Positions 15,402-23,405 of a stretch of DNA of 33,740 nucleotides are shown piece after piece. Numbering within the stretch: position 1 is the first letter of the stretch; each line of letters opens with the position of its first letter. The stretch covers positions 1 through 33,740 of the forward strand of contig CAJOLI010000027.1 in NCBI GenBank assembly GCA_905235285.1. The letters run 5' to 3'. The translations under genes and the position numbers were made by a program. The notes beneath the pieces are model-generated. The model was given only the letters and a program-made list of their open reading frames with translations, had not been told where the DNA came from and did not search any database. The DNA is from an uncultured Bacteroidaceae bacterium (GTDB lineage: Bacteria > Bacteroidota > Bacteroidia > Bacteroidales > Bacteroidaceae).

Positions 15402-16547
15402 GTGCAACTCAATCAGCTGACCATAGTCAACTATAAGAACATCCGCCAGGCCGAGCTCCCGCTCTCGCCGGGGCTCAACTGTTTCATAGGCCAGAACGGC
15501 GAGGGCAAGACCAACTTGCTCGATGCCGTCTTCTTCCTGGCGCTGTGCAAGAGCTCTACTGTGGCGACCGACAGTCTCTGCATCACGCACGGCGAGGACA
15601 TATGCATGCTTCACGGAACCTTCGTGCGCGAGAATGGCGACAGCGAAGTCATTCAGATGGGACTGCGGCGCGGCAGCAAGAAGACCGTTCAGCGTAACAA
15701 GAAAGCCTACAAACGGCTGGCCGAGCACATAGGGCTGATACCGCTCGTCATGGTGTCGCCACTCGACACGATGCTCATCCTGGGAGGCAGCGAGGAGAGG
15801 CGCCGCTTCATGGATATCGTAATCTCGCAGACCGACCATCGCTATATGGACGCCCTCATGAGCTACAACAAAGCGTTGCAGCAGCGCAACGCCCTGCTCA
15901 AACAGGAAGATCCGCCCGCCGATGCTACCCTGCTGACTCTCTGGGAAGAGGAAATGGCGCGCCACGGCACTGTCGTCTACGAGGCTCGCACGAGATTCAT
16001 CGAGGCTTTCGTGCCCGTGTTTCAGGAGGCCTATTCCACAATCAGTCAAGACAAAGAGCGCGTGGCGCTGGCATACATCTCACACGCACAACGGGGCGAC
16101 CTGCTCAACGTCATCCAGCGCGACCGCGCCAAGGACCTTGCCGTGGGCTATTCGCTCCACGGCATCCACCGCGACGACCTGGAGATGTCGCTGGGCGGGT
16201 TTGCCATACGGCGCGAAGGCTCGCAGGGGCAGAACAAGACGTTCCTCATCGCCCTGAAGCTGGCCCAGTTTGAGTTCTTGCGACGCTCCGGCTCGCACAC
16301 CACCCCGCTCCTGCTCCTCGACGATATCTTCGACAAGCTCGATGCCAGCCGCGTAGAGCAAATCGTACGACTCGTCAGCAGCGACCGCTTCGGGCAGATC
16401 TTCATCACAGACACCAACCGCCATCACCTCGACCAAATCCTCGCGCGCAGCGGAGGCCACTACCGCATTTTCAACGTCGAACAAGGCAATATCACTGAAA
16501 CCCTGACTCACGACAGCGATCAGGATTTCGCCGACGCACAACTATGA
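15402..16547 (+). CDS. recF: DNA replication and repair protein RecF
   Basis: A 381-residue SMC-like ATPase that loads RecA at single-strand gaps with RecOR. The N terminus is NYKNIRQAELPLSPGLNCFIG followed by the Walker A motif GQNGEGKT (30-37). The ABC signature region is SQGQNKTFLIALKLAQFEFL and Walker B is PLLLLDDIFDKLD. The middle carries MVSPLDTMLILGGSEERRRFMD, typical of RecF. The start is GTG at 15402, which gives the exact family N terminus; no ATG is available there. The stop overlaps the start of the DUF721 gene by 4 bp (ATGA), so the two are translationally coupled. Confidence 0.95.
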   Translation: MQLNQLTIVNYKNIRQAELPLSPGLNCFIGQNGEGKTNLLDAVFFLALCKSSTVATDSLCITHGEDICMLHGTFVRENGDSEVIQMGLRRGSKKTVQRNKKAYKRLAEHIGLIPLVMVSPLDTMLILGGSEERRRFMDIVISQTDHRYMDALMSYNKALQQRNALLKQEDPPADATLLTLWEEEMARHGTVVYEARTRFIEAFVPVFQEAYSTISQDKERVALAYISHAQRGDLLNVIQRDRAKDLAVGYSLHGIHRDDLEMSLGGFAIRREGSQGQNKTFLIALKLAQFEFLRRSGSHTTPLLLLDDIFDKLDASRVEQIVRLVSSDRFGQIFITDTNRHHLDQILARSGGHYRIFNVEQGNITETLTHDSDQDFADAQL

Positions 16548-16834
16548 GACGACAGCAGGCAGAACAACTCGGGGCCGTGCTCAACCAGTTCATGCGCGAG
16601 GAAGGTCTGGAGACGCCCTACAACGAATGGCGCCTCGTAGAAGCGTGGCCGGAAGTGATGGGGCAAGCTATTGCACGCTACACGCTAAGCGCCGAAATCC
16701 GCAACCGCACACTCTTCGTACGCCTCTCCTCGTCAATTGTCCGCCAGGAGCTGATGATCGGACGAAAGTCTTTAGTGCAAAGGCTCAACAACTACGTAGG
16801 TGCGCAGGTCATCGACAATATCGTCTTCAGGTGA
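16544..16834 (+). CDS. DUF721 (DciA-like) protein
   Basis: A 96-residue protein: LGAVLNQFMREEGLETPYNEWRLVEAWPEVMGQAIARYT, then a strand-rich C terminus LFVRLSSSIVRQELMIGRKSLVQRLN. This is the DUF721 family. DciA, the best-studied member, is the helicase operator that loads DnaB in bacteria lacking DnaC. The Bacteroidota proteins are short versions comprising the KH-like DUF721 domain alone. Coupling to recF by a 4-bp overlap supports a role in replication or repair, and the W-P-E-V-M-G-x-x-I-A core is intact. Confidence 0.88.
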   Translation: MRRQQAEQLGAVLNQFMREEGLETPYNEWRLVEAWPEVMGQAIARYTLSAEIRNRTLFVRLSSSIVRQELMIGRKSLVQRLNNYVGAQVIDNIVFR

Positions 16835-16895
16835 GCCATACGGGCTAACGAACAGACGCAAGCAGACGAATGTGAATAACAAGCAAAGGATTCTC

Positions 16896-16919
16896 GTTGT
16901 TCGGTCGCGACCGAACGAC
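16896..16919. repeat. 24-bp near-perfect palindrome
   Basis: The central 18 bp GTTCGGTCGCGACCGAAC (16899-16916) is its own reverse complement. The arms extend to 12 bp with one G·T position. It lies between the convergent DUF721 and WbuC genes and has no T tract, so it could be an operator or a factor-dependent stop. It joins the half-sites CGGTCG and CGACCG found in arrays A and B. Confidence 0.85.
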
Positions 16920-16925
16920 AAGAAC

Positions 16926-16980
16926 CCTTAACCTTTTTGCCAAATAACCATAAGCCTTTTGCCCGAAACCCTTAAGCCAT
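16926..16980. repeat. Short 22-bp periodic repeat (third locus)
   Basis: TTAACC at 16929, ATAAGCC at 16951 and TTAAGCC at 16973 recur with exact 22-bp spacing, and the first two are followed by C(T)TTTTGCC. About two and a half diverged units. Confidence 0.6.
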
Positions 16981-16984
16981 CTCC

Positions 16985-17002
16985 CCTCCCTTGAGGGAGG
17001 GT
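16985..17002. terminator. GC-rich hairpin of a common intergenic repeat type
   Basis: CCCTCCCTTGAGGGAGGG forms an 8-bp stem and is followed by TCGGGGGTAGG. Similar C/G-run hairpins are frequent between genes in Bacteroidota, from memory. It may end transcription for the DUF721 or WbuC side, but it lacks a T tract. Confidence 0.45.
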
Positions 17003-17032
17003 CGGGGGTAGGCTCTCTATCTCGAATCCCAC

Positions 17033-17434
17033 TTACGTCTTCAGGATGTCGTCATCAGAGCGAGGAACGAAAGGCCCGTCCTTGGCCTCGAAGATTACCG
17101 TTGGCTCGAGCACTTCCACTGTATGCCAGGCGCCAGCCGGGATGCTTAGTGCCTGTGGACCGCCGTCGTGCGCGAGATGTACGCGCGAGGTCTCGTGGCC
17201 TTCGTCGTCGAAGAAGACCTCGTCCATTCGTCCACGCAGGATGACGACCGTCTCCGTCGTCTCGCGATGGCGATGAATAGGCAGCAGGGTGCCGGGAATG
17301 AGCGCGTTGAGCATACGCTGCGACTGGTCGGCCGTTGACGTCCGCAAGTCGAATGCCTGTCTGAGGCGTGGGTTCGCGCGCGCGTCATTAATTAATGTGT
17401 CGATGAATGTGTTGTCGATGATGAGTTGTGACAT
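17033..17434 (-). CDS. WbuC-family cupin-fold protein
   Basis: A 133-residue single-domain cupin. The metal-binding motif is LPIHRHRETTETVVILRGRMDEVFFDDEG (about 51-79): His, His and Glu ligands of cupin motif 1. The second motif is SIPAGAWHTVEVLEPTVIFEAKDGPF (about 97-122) with the second-motif His. The family is named after an O-antigen gene of E. coli; the reaction is not established. It lies 8 bp downstream of an ABC-F gene on the same strand and is almost certainly co-transcribed, which says little about function. Confidence 0.85.
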   Translation of the reverse strand: MSQLIIDNTFIDTLINDARANPRLRQAFDLRTSTADQSQRMLNALIPGTLLPIHRHRETTETVVILRGRMDEVFFDDEGHETSRVHLAHDGGPQALSIPAGAWHTVEVLEPTVIFEAKDGPFVPRSDDDILKT

Positions 17435-17442
17435 AACGATTC

Positions 17443-19284
17443 TTATTGTTCGATTTCTGATAATTCCAGCCAGCGAAGCTCGGCAGCATCGAGTTCTTCC
17501 TGCAGCTTCGGCAGACGGATGCTCTTCTCAGTGATGGCTTCTACGCTCAAGGTGGCGCCGCTGAGGTCTGCCTCAATCTGCGACTTCTCTGTCTCGAGCT
17601 GGGCGATGCGCTGCTCCAGGGCTTCCATCTCTCGCCGTTCCTTGAACGAGAGTCGTCGCGGACGTTGCGTCGCAGAGCTGCGGTCAGAGCCTTCGGCCTT
17701 AGGGCGGGCGGCATTCTGGGCGCTTCTGTCTCCTTTCCGCTGCTGCGCCTGTACGGCCTGTTCGGCGGCCTGTTCCTTCTCCCAAGCCCGGTACTGAGTG
17801 TAGTTACCCGGGAAATCCTTGACCGTACTGTCGCCTTTAAACACGAGAAGGTGGTCAACGACTTTGTCCATGAAATAGCGGTCGTGGCTGACGACGATGA
17901 CGCAACCACGAAATTCGCGCAGGTAGTCCTCGAGGATGTTCAGCGTCACGATGTCGAGGTCGTTGGTCGGCTCGTCGAGAATGAGGAAGTTTGGGTTCTG
18001 CATGAGCACGGTGCACAAGTACAATCGCCTGCGCTCACCGCCCGAGAGCTTATAGATGTAATTCTGCTGCTGGAGGGGTGTGAACATGAAATGCTGCAGA
18101 AACTGCATTGCCGAGAGGTGGCGCCCGCCGCCGAGGTCTACGTACTCGGCCACGCGGCGCACGGCATCGATGACACGCATCTCGGGCGAGAAGTCGAGGC
18201 CGTCCTGCGAGAAATAGCCGAAACGCACCGTCTCGCCGATGACGAAGCGCCCGCTGTCGGGCTTCACCAAGCCAAGGAGCATCTTCACGAAGGTCGACTT
18301 GCCGGTACCGTTGGCTCCGACGATGCCCATCTTCTCGTAGCGCGAAAAGTTGTAGTAGAAATCCTTGAGGATAACCTTTGGGCGACTCGACGGGCTGGAG
18401 GGGTCGGCGGGAAAGGTCTTACTGACGTATTCTGCTTCGAAGATCTTACTGCCGATGTACGTACTGTTGAGTTGCAACGTCATCGCCTTCTCCTCTATGC
18501 GGCGCTTTGCCTGCTGTTCGAGGTCGGCAAATGCCTCTTCGCGATAGCGCGCCTTGTGGCCCCTGGCCTGCGGCATACGCCGCATCCACTCGAGCTCACG
18601 GCGGTAGAGGTTGTTAGCACGTACGATGTTGGCATTCTGAACGTCGATGCGTTGCTGGCGCTGCTCGAGGTAGTAGGCGTAGTTACCACGATAGGTATAG
18701 AGCGTCTCGTCGGCAAGCTCGAGGATGAGTGTACACACGCGGTCGAGGAAATAGCGGTCGTGGGTGACCATGAGCAGCGTCATCGACGAGCGTGCGAGAT
18801 AGGTCTCGAGCCACTCAATCATCTCGAGGTCGAGGTGGTTGGTAGGCTCATCCAGTATCAGCAGGTCTGGTTCCTGACACAACACGTTGGCCAAAGCCAC
18901 CCTCTTGAGCTGGCCGCCAGAGAGTTGCGACACGGGCTGGTCGTGATCCGTAATCTTCAGCTTCGTAAGATACTCCTGTATGCGCTGCGGCTCCTCGCGG
19001 CATTTCCAGAGGCAAGCCTCCAGAACAGTCATGTGAGCGGGGAACGAGGGCGTCTGCTCGAGATAAGACACACGCAAGTCGCGCCTGAAGATTACGGTGC
19101 CCGACTCCGCTTGCTCACGGCCTGCTATGATATTCAGGAGCGACGTCTTGCCTACGCCATTCTGGGCTATCAGCCCTACGCGCTGACGTTCGGCAAGCCC
19201 GAAGCTGATGTCGTGGAACAGCACCTTGTCGCCAACAGCAAACGACAGGTTCTCAACTTGAAAAAAGGGATTTACAAGTGCCAT
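17443..19284 (-). CDS. ABC-F family ATPase (Uup/YdiF-like)
   Basis: A 613-residue soluble protein with two ABC ATPase domains and no membrane segments. Domain 1 has Walker A AQNGVGKTS (40-48), signature LSGGQLKR (121-128) and Walker B LLILDEPTNHLD (141-152). Domain 2 has GANGTGKST (323-331), LSGGERRR and FLILDEPTNDLD. The inter-domain linker (about 215-270, Arg-rich with RRMPQARGHKARYREEA) is the P-site tRNA interaction motif region of ABC-F proteins. The C terminus (about 520-613) is a charged linker plus coiled coil (ERREMEALEQRIAQLETEKSQIEADL), as in Uup. ABC-F proteins act on ribosomes in translation or, for some members, antibiotic protection; a resistance role cannot be read from this sequence. 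Confidence 0.92.
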   Translation of the reverse strand: MALVNPFFQVENLSFAVGDKVLFHDISFGLAERQRVGLIAQNGVGKTSLLNIIAGREQAESGTVIFRRDLRVSYLEQTPSFPAHMTVLEACLWKCREEPQRIQEYLTKLKITDHDQPVSQLSGGQLKRVALANVLCQEPDLLILDEPTNHLDLEMIEWLETYLARSSMTLLMVTHDRYFLDRVCTLILELADETLYTYRGNYAYYLEQRQQRIDVQNANIVRANNLYRRELEWMRRMPQARGHKARYREEAFADLEQQAKRRIEEKAMTLQLNSTYIGSKIFEAEYVSKTFPADPSSPSSRPKVILKDFYYNFSRYEKMGIVGANGTGKSTFVKMLLGLVKPDSGRFVIGETVRFGYFSQDGLDFSPEMRVIDAVRRVAEYVDLGGGRHLSAMQFLQHFMFTPLQQQNYIYKLSGGERRRLYLCTVLMQNPNFLILDEPTNDLDIVTLNILEDYLREFRGCVIVVSHDRYFMDKVVDHLLVFKGDSTVKDFPGNYTQYRAWEKEQAAEQAVQAQQRKGDRSAQNAARPKAEGSDRSSATQRPRRLSFKERREMEALEQRIAQLETEKSQIEADLSGATLSVEAITEKSIRLPKLQEELDAAELRWLELSEIEQ

Positions 19285-19328
19285 AACAGATAATTTGCGG
19301 CGAAATTACAGAAAAAAACTGAAAATCC

Positions 19329-19359
19329 TTTGACATTTTTGAAGAAATAATTACCTTTG
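19329..19359 (+). promoter_or_regulatory. Promoter of rho
   Basis: TTTG (19329-19332), 19-bp spacer, TACCTTTG (19352-19359): a full Bacteroidota promoter. It predicts a leader of about 125 nt before the ATG at 19491. Confidence 0.72.
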
Positions 19360-19441
19360 CAGCGAATTTATAAGGGGTTAGCTCCTTTTCAAAGCCAATC
19401 TCTTTGTAGTTTCCACTCTTTTTGCATTAAACTTTTACCAG

Positions 19442-19468
19442 CATAAGGGCTGCAATAGGCCTCTTATG
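19442..19468 (+). promoter_or_regulatory. Leader hairpin and overlapping small ORF ahead of rho
   Basis: CATAAGGGC (19442-19450) pairs with GCC-T-CTTATG (19459-19468, one bulged T). An ATG inside the right arm (19466) opens a 13-codon frame ending at 19507 that overlaps the rho start out of frame. A smaller stem AAGGGG/CTCCTT lies at the leader's 5' end (from 19372). Both could serve translational or Rho-dependent autoregulation; this is inference. Confidence 0.45.
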
Positions 19469-19490
19469 AGACACCCATTAATCAATTTCT

Positions 19491-21530
19491 ATGCATACAA
19501 AAATTGAACTCGAGGCGCTACCCATAGAAGAACTTGTAACTATGGCAAAGGGTCTCAACATCACTGTAAAGAAAGACACTGAAAAACTCGACCTTATCTA
19601 CGACATTATCGAGGCCGAACTCGCCGTAGTCCCAGAACCAGAGGCACAGCCCAAGAAACGCGGGCGAAAGCCGAAAGCCGAGAAGACAGCCTTAGATACC
19701 GTAGAGAAGCTCAAAGACGAACTCGCCGGGGCACGCAAGTCTAAAGGAGCGGCTAAAGCCAAGCCCAAGACCGACGTGACCGCTGACGACACCGATGAAA
19801 ATGCAGGTACGAAAGAAACAGCCACAGCTGCCGCCAAAGCTAAAGCAGGCAAAAAAACAGGCAAAGCAGATGACGTAGATGCCCAGAGCACCGCCGAAGC
19901 ACCTGTCGAGACAGACACCGAAGCGAAGCCCGCTCCCAAGAAACGCGGCCGCAAGTCGAAAGCCGAAAAGGAGGCTGAAGCAGCTGCAGCAGCTGAAAAG
20001 GAGGCGTTGCTCCAGTTTGCTGACACCGAAGCTGCAGGCGAAGACATCGCAGCCAATCAGACATCGGTACAAACTGACAAGGCTGAGAATGTCACTGCCG
20101 AGGCGCCGGAGGCAGCAGCTTCCCCAGAAATGCCCCCAGCCGACAAAGCGAAGCAAACCACAATGCCGACAGACGAAGAAGTGGAGGCGTTCTTCAAAGC
20201 TGATGAGCCCGACTTCATCGTCACCATGCCTATACCCGAACTGCCGCTTCAGGATCCCTTAGTGGCAACCCCAGATAAATCACAAGAACGGCATAAGAAG
20301 AACAGCCCGGACTACATGATGGACGGTGCTAACTCCGCTGACACAGCAACTGAAAAGGACGACACCGCTTCTGCTGCCGGTGCTGGTGGCCCCGACAACT
20401 CCAATTACGATTTCGACGACCTCGTCAAGGCCGAAGGTGTGCTCGAAGTCACTCCTGAAGGCTGGGGTTTCCTGCGCTCGAGCGACTACAACTACCTTGC
20501 CAGCCCCGACGATGTCTACGTCAGTCAGCAGCAAATCAAGCAATATGGCCTGAAGACAGGCGACGTCGTTGAAGGCAACATACGCCCGCCCTACGAAGGT
20601 GAGAAATATTTCCCGCTGGCCGGCGTCGACAGCGTCAACGGCGTGAGCCCTGCCCGCATCCGCGACCGTCAGGCATTTGAACACCTGACACCTCTGTTCC
20701 CTGACGAGAAATTCAACCTATGCCGCGGCTACAGCGACCCAACAAGCGTGCGCATCGTAGACCTCTTCTCGCCTATAGGTAAGGGCCAGCGTGCACTGAT
20801 TGTAGCACAGCCCAAGACGGGTAAGACCATACTGATGAAAGAGATAGCCAACGCCATCGCTGCCAACCACCCGGAAGCTTACCTGATGATGCTCCTCATC
20901 GACGAGCGCCCCGAGGAAGTGACTGACATGGCACGCACGGTGAATGCCGAAGTCATTGCGTCGACATTCGATGAGCCTGCCGAGCGTCATGTTAAGATTG
21001 CCGGCATAGTCCTGGAGAAAGCAAAGCGTATGGTAGAGTGCGGCCACGACGTGGTCATCTTCCTCGACAGCATCACTCGTCTGGCACGAGCCTACAACAC
21101 AGCGGCACCGGCCAGCGGCAAGATCCTCACCGGAGGCGTAGATGCAGGAGCCCTGCAGAAACCCAAACGCTTCTTCGGCGCGGCGCGCAACATCGAAGGC
21201 GGAGGTTCGCTGACAATAATCGCCACAGCCCTCATCGACACGGGCTCTAAGATGGACGAAGTAATCTTCGAGGAGTTCAAGGGTACAGGCAACATGGAGC
21301 TGCAACTCGATCGCACGCTGGCCAACAAGCGCATCTTCCCGGCCGTGAACATCGTCGCCAGCTCAACACGCCGCGACGACCTGCTGCACGACAAGACAAC
21401 GCTGGACCGCATGTGGATTCTGCGCAAATACCTCTCGGACATGAACCCACTCGAAGCCATGAACGAGCTCAAGAGTCGCTTGGAGGGCACCAAATCGAAC
21501 GAAGAGTTCCTCATCTCAATGAACTCTTGA
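19491..21530 (+). CDS. rho: Transcription termination factor Rho with a large disordered insertion
   Basis: A 679-residue hexameric RNA helicase that ends transcription. The N-terminal Rho_N helices (about 1-48: [20 protein letters not shown]) are followed by about 250 residues of low-complexity sequence rich in Ala, Glu, Lys, Asp and Pro, including AT-hook-like KKRGRKPK and KKRGRKSK. The cold-shock-type RNA-binding domain starts near 305 ([21 protein letters not shown]). The RecA-type motor contains Walker A AQPKTGKT (about 439-446), [13 protein letters not shown] and [13 protein letters not shown], and ends with the conserved STRRDDLL and MNPLEAM region. E. coli Rho has 419 residues, so the extra length is the insertion. 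In Bacteroides thetaiotaomicron a comparable Rho insertion is reported to drive phase separation; this one may act alike. Confidence 0.95.
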   Translation: MHTKIELEALPIEELVTMAKGLNITVKKDTEKLDLIYDIIEAELAVVPEPEAQPKKRGRKPKAEKTALDTVEKLKDELAGARKSKGAAKAKPKTDVTADDTDENAGTKETATAAAKAKAGKKTGKADDVDAQSTAEAPVETDTEAKPAPKKRGRKSKAEKEAEAAAAAEKEALLQFADTEAAGEDIAANQTSVQTDKAENVTAEAPEAAASPEMPPADKAKQTTMPTDEEVEAFFKADEPDFIVTMPIPELPLQDPLVATPDKSQERHKKNSPDYMMDGANSADTATEKDDTASAAGAGGPDNSNYDFDDLVKAEGVLEVTPEGWGFLRSSDYNYLASPDDVYVSQQQIKQYGLKTGDVVEGNIRPPYEGEKYFPLAGVDSVNGVSPARIRDRQAFEHLTPLFPDEKFNLCRGYSDPTSVRIVDLFSPIGKGQRALIVAQPKTGKTILMKEIANAIAANHPEAYLMMLLIDERPEEVTDMARTVNAEVIASTFDEPAERHVKIAGIVLEKAKRMVECGHDVVIFLDSITRLARAYNTAAPASGKILTGGVDAGALQKPKRFFGAARNIEGGGSLTIIATALIDTGSKMDEVIFEEFKGTGNMELQLDRTLANKRIFPAVNIVASSTRRDDLLHDKTTLDRMWILRKYLSDMNPLEAMNELKSRLEGTKSNEEFLISMNS

Positions 21531-21619
21531 TTTCTTTGGCGTCTCCACAAAGCCATGCCAAGTGATAGGAGAAACAGTTCCCACACCGCCGTAAGCGAAC
21601 TAATTCCCCGCCATAAACG

Positions 21620-21651
21620 AATAAAGCCCTGCCGGTCGGCGGGGCTTTATT
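21620..21651. terminator. Intrinsic terminator downstream of rho
   Basis: AATAAAGCCCTGCCG, loop GT, CGGCGGGGCTTTATT: a 15-bp stem with one wobble, symmetrical on both strands, between the convergent rho and OmpP1/FadL genes. Confidence 0.8.
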
Positions 21652-21676
21652 GTAAAATGATTCCGTAAGTATTGCT

Positions 21677-23320
21677 TTAGAACTTATAGCCAAGGGTGAA
21701 CGTGACGTTGTGGCGGTCGAGGTTGACATCAACGGGTTTGAGCTCACGGCTTTCGGTGATGAACTGAGCCTCGGGAACCTTAGCCGTCTGATAGCTGTCG
21801 TCGAAGGCGTAGAAGTCGCCCTTCTGGTGACGGTACTTATAGGCTACATCGGCATAGAAGTTCTTGCCACGATAGCCCATACCAAACGAGAAGATATTGG
21901 CGGCCTTGAGGTTCATGTAGTCTGTGCCGGTGGTGTAGAACATGCTGTAGGAATCGATGGTCTGGTCGAAACGACCGTCGGACTTCATCGGTGCGCTGAA
22001 GAAGTTGTAACCAGCGCGCACAGCGAGCTTGGGAACGGGCTTATACTCGATGCCGGCACGGAAATTATGGACGCCATTTGCGACATTTTCCGTCAGTCCG
22101 TTCATGGCTTTGTCGCTATCCATGCTCACGCTCTGGTCGTCCCAGCCGTTGCTCTCATCGCGCGGATAACCCATCTTAGCCTTGTTGTACATGGCGTATT
22201 CATATTCTACGTCCCATGCAAGATAGTCTTCAACCGTAGAAGCCATGCTCAGACGGAACTTCCAGGGAGCGTGAAGGTTGAACTCCAAGTAGTTGGCATC
22301 AGGGCTGTCGTACTGCTTATAATCGCCCTGCCTATCAAGGTAACCATAGTCGTAAGACCCGGCCGGCTCGTTCCAACCGTTGTTCTGCCACTTGGTGTAG
22401 AAGGTGAAGTAGCTGTCTTCCTGCTTCAGGGTGTACCACGTCGGCGTCTCAATAGCAATACCGAAACGGAAGGGATTGTCCTCAATGGGGCGGATGATTG
22501 TACCTACTTTGACGTTGAAACCGGTGCCGTTGACATCGTGCTGGGCATCGAGGGTGTAGTCCTGTACGCGAAAATCATCAAGGGGACTGTTGTTGTAGTA
22601 TCCGTCGCGGAATTCAACGTATGAAGTGTTGCTGCGATACTTCATGAAGTCGATGCCGAACGTAGCGCCCCAGAAGAAGCGATCCTGCACACCGCCAGAG
22701 ACATTGAGGTCGAGACCATAGAGGTTGCCGCTTGATGTGCGATAGAAGGAATTCTCATCGGCACGATGTTGTAGGACTCCTCCTTCGGCATCGAAGACAT
22801 CATAGATGCCTACGCCATAGGCTTGGTTTACGAGCGAACCATTATTCTGAGAGTAGTAATCGCCGAAGTCCATCATAAGACCGGCCAGCTGAGCTGCTTG
22901 CGAGAGACCGCCGAGTCCGCCTTGCTCAGCAATCATCGAATGGCTGAAATTGAGCTTCTTCTGTAGGTTCACGGCGAAATTCAGGTTGTTGCCGTTGGGA
23001 TTGTTGAAGACAGCGACAAAACCGAGCTGATCAAAGGAATAATGCCCGCGGCTGTCACCGTCGATGGCATCGGCATCCTGAATCATGGCGCCCATACCAA
23101 TGCTGATGTCGTTGCGACGCATCAGGCCAATGCCGGCAGGGTTGTTAGAGATTACGGAGATATCGCCGCCGAGAGCTCCCATGGCACCGCCCATACCTAC
23201 GTAACGAGCTGTTCCATGGACGTCCGATGTGTTGGTCAGGCGGTCGTTAGTGTAAGTATCTTGTGCCTTGGCTGCTGTGATTGCCAAAGCCATCGTTGCG
23301 AATAAAAAGACTTTTTTCAT
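21677..23320 (-). CDS. OmpP1/FadL/TodX-family outer-membrane porin
   Basis: A 547-residue outer-membrane beta barrel with a signal peptide (MKKVFLFATMALAITAAKAQ). The mature N terminus carries GTARYVGMGGAMGALGGDISVISNNPAGIGLMRRNDISIGM, the plug segment of the FadL family: the alternating Gly run plus NPAG motif. The rest is beta strands ending in the terminal signature HNVTFTLGYKF, with aromatic last residue for BAM recognition. The family takes up hydrophobic compounds; Bacteroidota members are often named hemin receptor without direct proof. It lies 85 bp downstream of the Gly/Tyr/Trp-rich secreted protein gene, with a 7-bp hairpin (23356-23374) between, so shared transcription is possible. 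Confidence 0.87.
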   Translation of the reverse strand: MKKVFLFATMALAITAAKAQDTYTNDRLTNTSDVHGTARYVGMGGAMGALGGDISVISNNPAGIGLMRRNDISIGMGAMIQDADAIDGDSRGHYSFDQLGFVAVFNNPNGNNLNFAVNLQKKLNFSHSMIAEQGGLGGLSQAAQLAGLMMDFGDYYSQNNGSLVNQAYGVGIYDVFDAEGGVLQHRADENSFYRTSSGNLYGLDLNVSGGVQDRFFWGATFGIDFMKYRSNTSYVEFRDGYYNNSPLDDFRVQDYTLDAQHDVNGTGFNVKVGTIIRPIEDNPFRFGIAIETPTWYTLKQEDSYFTFYTKWQNNGWNEPAGSYDYGYLDRQGDYKQYDSPDANYLEFNLHAPWKFRLSMASTVEDYLAWDVEYEYAMYNKAKMGYPRDESNGWDDQSVSMDSDKAMNGLTENVANGVHNFRAGIEYKPVPKLAVRAGYNFFSAPMKSDGRFDQTIDSYSMFYTTGTDYMNLKAANIFSFGMGYRGKNFYADVAYKYRHQKGDFYAFDDSYQTAKVPEAQFITESRELKPVDVNLDRHNVTFTLGYKF

Positions 23321-23405
23321 CGTTATATTTGTTTAAAGTGTTTGCTACATTCCTAACTATTGATTTTCAATAGTCAAACTTAATTCATTAGACATAAGCT
23401 GTCGC

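Noticed and set aside
17665..19293. 542-codon open frame on the plus strand opposite the ABC-F gene
   Set aside because: It is the antisense of a well-matched ABC-F coding region. The product has a Val/Glu/His-rich composition without domains, as expected from high-GC third positions.
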